From Moringa oleifera (taxonomy: Eukaryota; Streptophyta; Magnoliopsida; Brassicales; Moringaceae), in NCBI GenBank assembly GCA_021397835.1, contig JAJFZO010000695.1, positions 1,367,501 to 1,431,500 of the forward strand: a DNA stretch of 64,000 bases, written 5' to 3'. Below, one piece after another: positions 38,331-48,246 of the stretch. Position numbers and translations under genes: made by a program. Numbering within the stretch: position 1 is the first letter of the stretch; each line of letters starts with the position of its first letter. The notes beneath the pieces were generated by a model. That model made no database searches. It saw nothing but the letters and a program-made list of their open reading frames with translations, and had not been told where the DNA came from.

Positions 38331-38674
38331 CTTAAAAATAAAGAAACTAAAAGCAACAAATAAAAGAACCATTATTTTTGTATTCTAATAAAGAAGACAA
38401 GCACATAATTTTGGGAGAAAATATTAAACTTATCGGGACAAAGATGAGATTCAATCTGCTAGATCTAGAACCCAAAAGCTAGCAAAACCACACTCTTAAT
38501 TCCTTCGTTGCAAATAGTCAAGGCTGAAAGTTTTGGTTTGCCAAATTTAGAACCCTGAGAGACTCTCTTCATAGTGCACTTCATACTTAATGGTTACTAC
38601 CTAAGCAAGGGGAGAAAAGGAATCAACGAATGAGCAAGTTTATCTTTCTAAAGAAAAAGAATCAGTAATAAGGT

Positions 38675-38990
38675 AAGACTTTTATTCATAGTTATCACAA
38701 TTATAGCCATAACTGTGAACAAAGGTTTGTCCTTTTATTCATAGTTTTATTGTAACTGTGAACATATTGCTTTGTTAAATAGCTTTTATTCATAGTTATA
38801 CTAACACTGTGAATAAAAGTTTTCTTTTGTTCACATTTATATCTATAATTATGAATAAAAATAACTTTTATTCACAGTTTTTTCGTAACTGTGAATAAAT
38901 ATCTATTTTATTTACAGTTTTGTTACAACTATGAACTAATCTTTTTTAGTTCATAGTTATTATTAAAACTATGAATTATTTAGTGTAAAC
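38675..38990. repeat. right subterminal repeats of the inner CACTA element
   Basis: About a dozen copies of TTTTATTCATAGTT / AACTGTGAATAAAA-like half palindromes in alternating orientation, matching the left-end array. Confidence 0.8.
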
Positions 38991-39015
38991 TAGTATCATT
39001 TTTATTGTAGTGTCG

Positions 39016-40700
39016 TATCATCCAATAAATGTCTATGATTATCAATCTAATTTTATATATCCATAAAGTTTTTCTTGGTTATCTCATTATTAATTAGACT
39101 ATTGCCATTCTAACTTTTTGCCCGAAGTAAGAAGTAATGGGCACTTCATAACCAACACCTCTCATACGACCAAAATACTTTGGAGTACTAATAACCATTG
39201 TGAGTACATCTTTTGTATAAGAGGATCTAAAAGTACTTATCCTATTAGCTCATCCTCTACATATCTAATGAAAAAGTAAATATTTTAAATTATTGGAAAT
39301 AATATATATATATATATATATGTAGAGAAAGAGAAGGAGTAAGTGAGATACAGAAAGAGAGATAAACCCAAAATACTTACCATACTCTCTAGACATTTTA
39401 TGATTGGTTCATTGATGCACTCACCTTTTGAATTAACTATGTTGTTTTACATAATGTGACATGATTAATATCTCCATCAGTGTTCATAAATTTTCTTTAC
39501 ATGGTTAGATTTGAATTGAACTCATTTTAATATTAGTTTAAAGGATTTAATTTTTACACATTAAGATATTAAAAATGAAATTTAACTTACAAGTTCAGTC
39601 TCTAGTCTCGCAAAACCTTTGCGAGATAAACAATGATCATAAGCATTTTTCTTTCTCCTATTTATTTGTGCTTTGCTCTTCTTTTTTTAACAAATATCGT
39701 TATTAGGTCAATAACATAAATGTTCATAACATTATGTTATACTTACAATGTGTGTCTTCTTTTTTCTTCCATATCGTTCCTTGTTGAACGCCTTCTTTTG
39801 TCTTCTATATTGGTGATTATGAGATAAAAAAATTTTATATCCTACAAACAATACCTTTTTACTATATGGCAAATGACACATATGTGTGTTATCATCACAC
39901 ACATACATAACAATGTTTTAATGTATAATTGGAGAAGTTAAAATAACATAACTTTTAAGTTAAATGATAACTTATTGCAATGCGCGTCATATACCTAAAC
40001 ATTTCTCTTACAACATCATCAAATCTTTATTAACGAAGCCAAATAAATAGTGACGTCAATTTTGGGTTGCTTAAAACCAATGTCAATAGCGTAAACATCA
40101 TAAACTTTCTTTTCATTATCATCCACGATGATAAATTATACATCACAGTGACTATAGGTTAACAATTATAACAATTTCTTAAGGAATTATGTGGATTAAT
40201 CCCATTAGCCAAAATGACAAGCCTTAAGTTTCATTATTCAAATGCAAATTTTGGTAATATGAAACATATTAACTTTTGAGATGGTGTATTTGATGGATGC
40301 CTCAATTGACCATCTATTTCTTTTTGCCTTAAATATCACATGAGCCATTTTGATATTTCAGAGCATCTATAAATTCTTTTAAATCTAGGTATTGCTAAAA
40401 AAATACCATAACACCTTTACAGGGACCTCTTGCTTGATTTCTTTATTGTTCTTTGTCACTTTCCATCTAGAAACATCTCAAATGAGACTTTGAGTCTCAT
40501 CTTGATACTCTTTTCAATATAAAATGCAGTCATTTAGAAATTTTTGTATCTTTTCGTAACACATACGTAACACATTTAAAGTTTTCTTTACCTCATGCAT
40601 GAAAATGTGTATTTCATTATATATACAAAATGGGTTGTCTCACACTTCTAACCGAATTGATTGAGGCTAACAAAAATTTTGAGTTTTGTCCACATCTCGA
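39016..40700 (-). mobile_element. older CACTA element, fragment 2 (transposase part, internally deleted)
   Basis: The sequence at 39590-39680 resembles 30115-30200 of the inner element (start of the second-ORF region), and 40090-40560 resembles 33300-33780 (tnp2 part: the plus-strand words TGGATTAATCCCATTAGC, CAAGCCTTAAGTTTC and TTTCCATCTAGAAA all recur). The intervening 2-3 kb present in the inner copy is missing here, so this copy lost its DUF4218/DUF4216 region before or after the younger element landed. Its right terminus was not found. Confidence 0.75.
39299..39322. repeat. (TA)n microsatellite
   Basis: Twelve TA units, followed by a GAGA-rich stretch. Confidence 0.9.
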
Positions 40701-41305
40701 TGCTAAACATTTTTGAAGTATTTATTTAAAAAATAAGTATAAATTTAAAAAATTAAACTAAACTCACTCTTTAATTTAAAAGCCGATGTATCAATTGGAT
40801 CATTGTATACTTGGTCTTTCAATTTGGTGTAAATTAGATCTTAACTCTTACATCTATGGAAAATTAAGGTAGTTTCATTGTTACAATATCCAAAAATGAG
40901 TCAACTAATATATTCTTCATGCCATTTTGAGTTCATTTCTTAATTTTGAATAATTTTAAACTCATGATTTATTATGTATCGATTAGATCATTGTGCATCA
41001 ATTATTTATTTAAAGTATATTGACCATTTGTTTCAAGTATATCAATATTCAAATCTTATGAAATATTTGAATCATAATTGATGGTTGTGATAAAAGGTAT
41101 TTCAAGATCTATTTTAGGGTTTCAATTAAGCATTATAATAAGCAAAACACATATAAGAACAAATTAAAATCAAAATACATAAAGTACGTTAATTTAATGT
41201 ACTTGCATCTTTATCCACTTTGCTAAAAACAAAATATCACCAATTACTTCAAATCAAAATTTTAGATCTTGATATATAAATGCTAGAAACCCTAAATAAA
41301 ATAAA
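40700..41305. other. AT-rich DNA, no gene recognised
   Basis: Presumed 5' part of the outer CACTA element or flanking DNA. No terminus and no coding frame can be supported. Confidence 0.4.
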
Positions 41306-41861
41306 AGTTAATTATATCAATGAAACATACATTTTATTCACAGTTTCAAATTGAGACCTGCAAAAAAAAAATAGAATCTACAAAAAAAAAACATTACATC
41401 TATTGGAGACTTACGTTGTTATTGGATTCTCAATGAGAGACTTTCATCCATAATTTTTATTAATATTAACGGTTTTGCGTACATATGTGATATGCATGTG
41501 ATTTTTACTTTTACAATTATCTAAATACTCCTTTAAAACACTATTAAAACAAAGAAAATATTTTTGCTTCGCATCAAACTCAGCAAGAATATGTTAACAT
41601 ATAAATATTTAAGTAAAATGAGAAGAAAAAAATATTTTATTTATTTTGATAGTGTTTAAAATAATGTTAACATAATTACACAAATAAAAGTCACGTACAC
41701 ATTATATGTGTATATAAAACTGTTAACATTAACAAAAATTATGGATGAAAATCTCATATTGAGAATCTAACAAAAATGTAAGTCTCAAACAACTGCAATT
41801 TTTTTTACAATTCCTCATTTGAGACTGTAAGCAAAATGTAAATCTTTCTTATATAATTAAC
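41306..41861. repeat. long inverted repeat (foldback), arms about 250-270 bp
   Basis: Left arm 41306-41574 and right arm about 41618-41861 are inverted copies with roughly 75-80% identity by eye, around a 43-bp loop. Paired blocks include GTTAATTATAT, TCTCAAT.TGAGA, TTTCATCCATAATTTTTA and AAACACTAT.AAAA. No coding sequence is seen. It could be a foldback or MITE-type transposon, and if transcribed it would fold into a long hairpin that could give small RNAs. No clear target duplication was found. Confidence 0.75.
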
Positions 41862-41869
41862 CCATAAAA

Positions 41870-43400
41870 TAATAGATCAATGATAAAAAAAAATTTAGTG
41901 AGAAAAAAATAAGAAATAGAGAAATAATTGTGACCTAATAAAATACAAAAGCAAAGCTTACATATAAAGATAATTAGGTCTTCTCATAATTTAAAAAATT
42001 TAAAATAAATTAATTTAGAATTAAAGTTAAATTTTTTTAATTATCTGAAATTCAAGTTTTAAAAATAAATTATCTTAATTTAAATAACTCTTTTAAAAAA
42101 ATTAACACTAAAGTTAATCTGAATTAAATTAAAATATTAAATACATAATTAATTTCTTTAATATTCTGAAATGTAAAATAAAAAATATATAATTTAAAAA
42201 AATTTGTATTTATAAAAATAAATTTTTTTAATGATTGTGAGAAAGATCAGAATTGTGATACAGGAAATTGTTGCACCGAGTTTTCAAAAAATTATATACA
42301 TACACACATGGAGCCCCATTTTGATTTATTATTAATATTTTTAATGTAAAATTAAAAGACAATTCCTATAAATTTTTTGTAAAGTTTAACAATATAAAAG
42401 ATATTTTAAATCCTTATTTGATAAAACTTGCGATAGTTATATTGCAAAACCATCACCATAGAAAAAAGAAAAAAAGAATTTTAGACAAACTTTGGAATTA
42501 ATTCATTATAAAATATAATATATTTTAAAAGCATGCATTATTTACATCTTTTAACTTATTAAATGAGAAGTAAATTAGAGTACCAAAGCACTTAGCCCAA
42601 CCCAATTTTGAGAATACATTCATATGACATAGACTTGATATCAAGGCTTCTCGTGAATGTATTTCTATACATTCCCGTCTTCTTTGAAAATATCATTTAC
42701 GGATCTAATTTATGTTAACTTTTTATTTAAAAAGAAAATATTAATTCTATAATTTAGTAAGAACAATTTAAATATATCTTGTACACTCATCTTTATTAAA
42801 TTTCATTGTTAATATTTGCTTAAAAAATAATGTATATTAAATCGATAAATGATTTAAGTATTTTTTTTTTATACCATACATGCCATCGTGATAATTTACA
42901 AGAGGATGGCAGGCAACTATCTTTTAAGGTAAGAATGATTAAGAAAGGAATTTTGACCATTGGTTCAAAAGTTATCACTGATAACATGTGTGGTATCTAT
43001 TTAAGATTTTCATTAATCATAGACAATGTCAGGCAGCTCATGCATGGACTTTTTTTTTTTTGTGAATATTAACATTTAAATTAAAATAAATAAATGGCAA
43101 CTTAATATACCGAGTGCTTAGTTTTCATTTCAGTCCATGCATGCAATGAATGCATTGTCATGTTTACGAGAAGATGGTATATATTTACTATTGAAGGGCT
43201 CTTCACTGTTACTCTCCATAATTGCACACTGGGTGTAATTAAATTCTAAGTGTTTTATGGCTGTAAAGCAACATATGTGTTAAGTAGTGGAAGAGTCAAA
43301 GTCATTTCTTAATAATCTGTGTCTCACCCATTAATTCATACCCAAAGCTTTTCCTAGAAAAGAGATGATATAATAACTACAGGATTTATGGCTACTAGAT
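41870..43400. other. AT-rich intergenic DNA
   Basis: No gene was recognised. 43080-43400, just upstream of the plus-strand glycine-rich gene, is less AT-rich and probably contains its promoter. Confidence 0.5.
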
Positions 43401-43412
43401 CACCAATTTCAC

Positions 43413-43421
43413 CTATAAATA
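43413..43421 (+). promoter_or_regulatory. TATA box of the plus-strand glycine-rich gene
   Basis: CTATAAATA at 43413-43421. It predicts transcription start near 43445, which is downstream of the first ATG of the longer open frame (43388) and upstream of the ATG at 43499. It therefore decides the start codon. Confidence 0.7.
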
Positions 43422-43498
43422 GTCAGTTATGCAATTCCTTCTTCCATCACCGTAGTGTGAAGCTTCTACTGCAACCAAAGAAATCTTGTTGCTTCAAA

Positions 43499-43693
43499 AT
43501 GGGAAGAAAAGGTGGCGATGGTAACGGCGGCAAAGTTAGTGGCGGTGGTGGCAGCAAAAGTGGTGGGGAATCCTCGTCGAAAGGTGGATCTGGGATGATT
43601 ATTGCTCCTGGCAGTGGTGGCAGGGAGACTTTCCAGAGCAATCCTCCTGGCTACTTTGGTGTTGTGCATGCAAGTGAGAAAAAGAACAAGTAG
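43499..43693 (+). CDS. small glycine-rich protein of unknown function (64 aa)
   Basis: The open frame runs from 43388, but its first ATG lies upstream of the TATA box (43413), so translation most likely starts at 43499 (MGRKGGDGNGGK). This gives 64 residues, close to the 67 of the relative at 14756-14959. The N-terminal half is made of Gly-Ser-Lys runs; the C-terminus has PGSGGRETFQSNPPGYFGVV, then HASEKKNK. The shared pattern with the other gene is PG-SG at the start of the block, a Phe-x-Ser-x-Pro segment, YF, His three residues later, and a lysine-rich end. No signal peptide or membrane segment is seen, so a soluble, largely disordered product is likely. An AATAAA signal at 43794 fits a 3' UTR of about 120 nt. 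Function unknown. Confidence 0.75.
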   Translation: MGRKGGDGNGGKVSGGGGSKSGGESSSKGGSGMIIAPGSGGRETFQSNPPGYFGVVHASEKKNK

Positions 43694-43877
43694 TTCTGGG
43701 TTGTGATTGCTAGCTGGGTTTCTATGTTTTATGTTTCTGGGTTGCATTAGTGGGGATGCACAGTACTGTTATGCTGAACAAGATTACAATATAAATAAAA
43801 GTATGCACCAAGTTATGTTTTTATTAAATGTCTACTTGACTATATATTTGCTTGTTCGTCAACAATCCTGTCTGAAT

Positions 43878-44437
43878 TTACGAAAGCCCTGGAATAGGAA
43901 TTATTGTCCAATCTGGTTTTTCAGAACATTGTGGTGGGCACGCCTTGGTGCGCTTCATATCATTGATGTCTGCGGCAACACTTACCACCTTTTTCCTCCT
44001 AGCTCCAACAACAAAAAAGTTTGTTCCTCTAAGCAAATCAACAAAATGGGTATTTCAATCTCAGTTTAAATATATGTTTTAGCTCAATTATCTTTCAATT
44101 CTAACAGGAATACAATAAAATTCTTCATTTCAGCCAAGAAAATCAAGAAATGGGTATCTCTCTGTCATAATAATTAACATTGACTTTTCAAAAATTTAAT
44201 CCCATTTTCTCTAAATTTAATACTAAAACATTATGAGATAATCATCAAATAAGCAATATCTCTCTTTCACATCATTTACTTTTCATGAGCTTTAAACTCT
44301 ATAAGAAAAAGACTTCCTTCCATGCATTCAAAAGGATTAATAATATCTTGGATTGGATTAAACTCTCCTGCATAGCTAATAGAAAACCCCAACAACAAGT
44401 CTTCTAGTTTTGCAAGTCTAATCAGAAAGCGATGCAT
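43878..44437 (-). CDS. unrecognised two-exon gene (about 102 aa), not visible as one open frame
   Basis: Exon 1 is 44437-44280: ATG, then an open frame ending ...EFKAHE plus two bases before donor GTAAATG. Exon 2 is 44028-43878, starting after acceptor TTGATTTGCTTAG and ending in TAA. Phases match across the 251-bp intron, giving 103 codons. The product contains EFNPIQDIINPFECMEGSLF, LIEFKAHEKGTNFFVVGARR, KKVVSVAADINDMKRTKACP and ends PIPGLS; it has a mixed, globular-looking composition with two nearby cysteines (CPPQC). A TATA-like TTTATATAATG lies about 40 nt upstream of the ATG. Alternatively, an acceptor at 44368 (GCTATGCAG) could join it, in the right phase, to the exon ending at 45153 of the neighbouring gene. 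I do not recognise the family; a gene fragment is possible. Confidence 0.5.
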
Positions 44438-44644
44438 CTAACATAGCCACACAAACATGAAGAGCTAGCTAGCATTATATAAATTCCTTTATAACAGAAT
44501 TTGAAATAATCCTCCTTTGATTGAAATCAAATTGATTGTAGCCTGATTTAATGCCACACTAGTACAGATCTACAAGAGACAATTACAAACCAAAAAGAAG
44601 GTAGATTCATGATCATCGCAAACTGATCATTCGATCCAGTTAAT

Positions 44645-45252
44645 TCATTTACACAAATGAACTACAAGGGAAACAAGGCAGATCCAAAAAGAGCCGCAAA
44701 CAAACACAAGCCCTAGTGCACCACTAATGAAACCCACAAACTCAATGGATTCCGATACCACAGCATCTCTCTTGTGCTTATAATCATACCCGGCAGATTG
44801 ATAGTTCCATCCACTTTTCTGCCTGTAATATGTGCTCAACCTCTCTTTCTTCTTCACTTCCTCTATTCTCTCCCTTAGTATACTTAAGCTTGCATCCACT
44901 ATGTCCGCTGAATTTCCTGTTCATCAACCAATTAGGTCGAGCACTACAAGATATGGTATTTCAGAAAATACCCACTAATCAAAATGAAATATTAGGATTA
45001 CTAATAGACAAAAATCTCCCAAAAAGTGAGCAAAAATACGTATCTGTCGGATACTTAGTTAGGCTCATCACAAAAATACAAGCTCGTGTGTACATATAAA
45101 GCAATAGTAGCCGGGTTTTGTGAAACCCTAATTTTTCCGGATTTAGAGATACCTTCATCTTTGAAGCTTTGAGATCTGACTTGTGGGTACTTGAGTGCCT
45201 TTCGCCTTGAGAGAGGGGTGAAGGTGCAGAAAGATGGTAGAGAGGAAGCCAT
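44645..45252 (-). CDS. predicted plastid-targeted small membrane protein (123 aa), two coding exons
   Basis: Coding exons are 45252-45153 and 44916-44645; the junction (AAGATGAAG, donor GTATCTC, acceptor TTGATGAACAG) restores the frame, giving 123 residues. The N-terminus (MASSLPSFCTFTPLSRRKAL) is serine/basic-rich without acidic residues, like a chloroplast transit peptide. The middle part is a charged helix (SLSILRERIEEVKKKERL) followed by GWNYQSAGYDYKHKRD. The C-terminal 35 residues form one or two hydrophobic segments (SIEFVGFISGALGLVFVCGS and onwards), so it should be membrane-anchored. I believe this is a plant-specific family of unknown function, but cannot name a member. The 5' leader is spliced. 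Confidence 0.75.
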
Positions 45253-45430
45253 TAGTTCAGTTGATGGATTTGCTCCTAAATTTTGGTATCTAAATTATAT
45301 AGAAATGAGCAGTTCCAACTCCAATATAGTAAAGGCAATGGTGTGGTGACAGCCGTTGGTAGCTCACTTGTTCGGGTCTTAAGATTTTCTCTGTCATGGT
45401 CACCACTTCATCAAATCTCTCTTGTGTGAC
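45153..45430 (-). other. second exon of the plastid-membrane-protein gene, with a long leader and an upstream frame
   Basis: An acceptor (AATCATGTGCAG) ends at 45431. The 178-nt leader then reads as an open frame (VTQERFDEVVTMTEKILRPE and so on) to a TAG at 45290, 35 nt before the main ATG. In the predicted mRNA an ATG inside that frame (VVT-M-TEK) would start a short upstream ORF. It may instead be the last exon of a separate gene that I cannot complete. Confidence 0.5.
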
Positions 45431-45760
45431 CTGCACATGATTACTACATTCAAGCTTTATGACATGACAGTATAACAAGTTTTCTTTTCTTTTTTAATTC
45501 TTATTTTATTTAAAATAAAAATATATATTACAATTAATTACGTTAATAAAAGTGATTTATTATTTCGTAATTATATTATCATAATATTGTCTCATAATAA
45601 TTCAAGGTGTCCCCGATCTTTTGAGTTCCTAACAAAAATATTAATTTTAAACCAGTTGATTAGTCACTAAATTGACCAACATCATCATGTCATATATGGT
45701 CATTAAGTTTGTACAATATGCAATCACTACTAAGTTTTATGCGTTTGTCTAAGCATAATA

Positions 45761-45786
45761 ACATATATATATATATATATATATAC
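45761..45786. repeat. (AT)n microsatellite
   Basis: Thirteen AT units within the leader intron of the plastid-membrane-protein gene. Confidence 0.9.
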
Positions 45787-46771
45787 ATGATTAGATTACT
45801 TATATTTATCGTATATATATGTCACCAGTATAATTAATATTGTCAGACAATATTGAATTATATCAATGAGTATACCAACACTTCTTCTTGAGTCACCTCT
45901 TAAGTCATCAAGTGATCTTATAATAATTAATATATACATATATATATGACCCAAGATTGATACATAGAGATTGTCTGTGTAAAGTAGAATTAGAAGGCGA
46001 ATTAATTAGGTTTGGTGAGAAAACAACATTGTAGTTGTTGAGAATGGCAACGTTCCCTATGAATTTGATTTTGTGGGTCTCGTTATTGATAAAATTAAGG
46101 TTATTTATGAGATAAACACTAATACTAGTTTAAAATTAGGGTCAAGATTCTATGATCTCACCTATTGTTGAGTTTTTATTAAAGTATTAAAAAAATATTT
46201 TGATAATTTATTATATTAATATAAAAAATAAATAAATAAATAAATTTTAAATTATTGTTGATTTTATTAAATTATCACGTATTATTATCTTATCAAACGG
46301 TCAAAACAATTCAAATGAATAGAGCATCTAAATCTTTAAAATTAATTTTTTATATGTATGCAATACAAATATCAATATCATTAGTAAAACAAGATTCAGC
46401 TCCATCTTAAAAGCAAAAAAAAATCAAAATAACACCAAAAAAACACCAAATTGATTCATCCACATCTCATTTTTACAGATTTGAAAGTAAACCAAATATG
46501 TTATGAATTAATGAAACTAAATCACACAAAGATTACATCGTGTTTTTATGTCAGTCGTTATATAAACAGAAAAAAATACAATATCTTCACGATTAGGTAA
46601 ATAATTAAAATTTTAATTATTTTAAAATAAAATGATTCATCATCATTGATTTATTATTTTAAAAAAAAAGAATTAATTGATCCTCAATGATGAAAATGTG
46701 TGTGGGGGAAGGGATCAAAAAGGAAAATGACTTAAATATAAAAATATATAAATAAATAAAGATGAGAGTAC

Positions 46772-46920
46772 CTGGGCTGAGAGATCTGATAGTAAAGTTC
46801 AAAAAAGAAAAAAGGATAAAGGAGAATCACAGAGCACCAGTTTAGGAAAAACAGGTGGCGGATGCGAATGAGTCTCCATGTCTCGATAATTGAGTTTGGG
46901 ATTTCAAAACGGTGCCACGT
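46772..46920 (-). other. non-coding first exon of the plastid-membrane-protein gene, approximate 5' end
   Basis: A CT-rich leader on the minus strand ends CTCTCAGCCCAG before donor GTACTCTCATC at 46771, giving a 1.34-kb leader intron to 45431. It contains an upstream ATG (METHSHPPPVFPK, ending at a TGA within the exon). Its 5' end is a guess; the region up to about 47050 is GC-richer than the flanks and could hold the promoter. Confidence 0.5.
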
Positions 46921-47059
46921 AGCACTTAGGGCAGATGACAGAGAATCCCCTGTCCCATCATGGGGAATACAACTGTTGAGGTTATTTTGTGTCTTTCTAA
47001 AATCTAGGGTTTACACAAACAATACTAAAATCACCTGCAGACTTGTAGGATCTCTATGA

Positions 47060-47720
47060 GACTGAGATCAACAAGTGACACCTGTCACAATTTCAAACTT
47101 CCTTCTGTGTAATTACCCAAGGGCCTAATATCTAGTTAATTATATATATCATTATATTATTAAAATGATGCAATTTTTAATTAGGAATCTAAAGTATGAA
47201 CACATGATTTTGATTATAATTATTTGGAAAAAATAAAAATAATCATCGTATATACTTAATAAAAATATTTTAGTATAAAATAATAATACACAGATTCATT
47301 ATAAAGATTATCAAAAATTATATATATTGAGCTTTCTACCTTAGAAATTTATGGATCAAGCTCACATACATGCTTCTGTAAAATAATAGACAGGACAAGA
47401 TAACTAAGAACTTGGATGTCATTAAATACATATGCCATCGTTTAATGCATTGCTTACAGATATTTGATCACATTAAGTCACATATTTTATCAAACTAAAT
47501 ATGTTTTTTTTATAATAATTAAATTTTTAATAAAATAATTAATTTAATGTTAATTTTTAATATATTTAAGAATTAAAAAAATTTTAATGAATAATTATCA
47601 TATCATATATATATATATATATATATATGAGTATAGTATTATTTATACCTAACACCGTGTGAAACAATTAAATTAAAATTTTCACTAGCATAATGGTGAA
47701 AGCATTTTTCTTTTGGCACC
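47060..47720. other. AT-rich DNA with a (TA)n tract
   Basis: No gene was recognised. A (AT)n run lies at about 47607-47629. Confidence 0.5.
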
Positions 47721-47721
47721 T

Positions 47722-48246
47722 TCCAGATTCAGCCATTTAACAGCAGAAGATCTGAGTAATCTCAATAGTTAAAGAAACCATTAAACACTAAGTTAGGTCT
47801 ACTACATGTCATTCATCTAAAGAAACCTATTGAGTTACTTGGGTTACTTGCATGAACTTAGATTTAATGAGGAGTTGGTACTGTTTTTTAATTATTTTGA
47901 AAGTAAACCTACTGATAAATAAATGTCAATTATATGAATCAAATCAATCATCACCTGATATATTTGCCGAGCTAATGCATACACATATGGCCACGTAACC
48001 TACATATATCAATATGTAATGAAAATTGGATGACTCCGTGCAAATTGGCCGTGCATAAGATTTTATTTGTCTTCATCATACTTTTTTGTAATGTCATTGT
48101 CATTATACTACAGACGTAGCACTTTAGTAGGGCAACGCATAATGATGAAAATGTTTTTTTTTAATGGGAACAAAATATACCTATATAGATATATAATATT
48201 CATATTGCACTAATGGTGGGGCGCAACTTTTTATACTTGGAGGTTA
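47722..48246 (+). repeat. 0.5-kb direct repeat, copy A
   Basis: About 80% identical by eye to 51325-51830 and in the same orientation. Shared words include CAGATTCAGCCATT, TTAAACACTAA, CTACATGTCATT, AAGTAAACCTA, AATCAAATCAATCATCACC, GCTAATGCATA, CTCCGTGCAA and TTTAGTAGGGCAACG. No coding frame is seen. Confidence 0.85.

Larger units (their letters stand above)
26391..39012 (-). mobile_element. CACTA (En/Spm-type) transposon, 12.6 kb, inserted in an older CACTA element
   Basis: The termini are CACTACAACAAAATAGCATT at 26391 and, inverted, CACTACAATAAAAATGATAC read back from 39012. The target duplication is TCG (26388-26390 and 39013-39015). Both ends carry arrays of a TTCACAGTT / AACTGTGAA motif in alternating orientation (about 26435-26880 and 38675-38990), fitting the subterminal binding sites of CACTA elements. 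Genes read on the minus strand: tnp2-type transposase with DUF4218 and DUF4216 regions (34.1 to 31.2 kb), then a second ORF with a Ptta/En/Spm domain and an Ulp1-like C-terminus (about 30.75 to 27.85 kb). A 19-20-bp minisatellite lies near its 5' end. Stops and frameshifts make it non-autonomous today. Confidence 0.92.

Noticed and set aside
43447..43747. Minus-strand proline-rich frames
   Set aside because: Antisense of the glycine-rich gene: glycine codons read backwards give proline and alanine.
43707..44069. 120-codon plus-strand frame with a hydrophobic start
   Set aside because: It covers the 3' UTR of the glycine-rich gene and the antisense of the better-supported two-exon minus-strand model.
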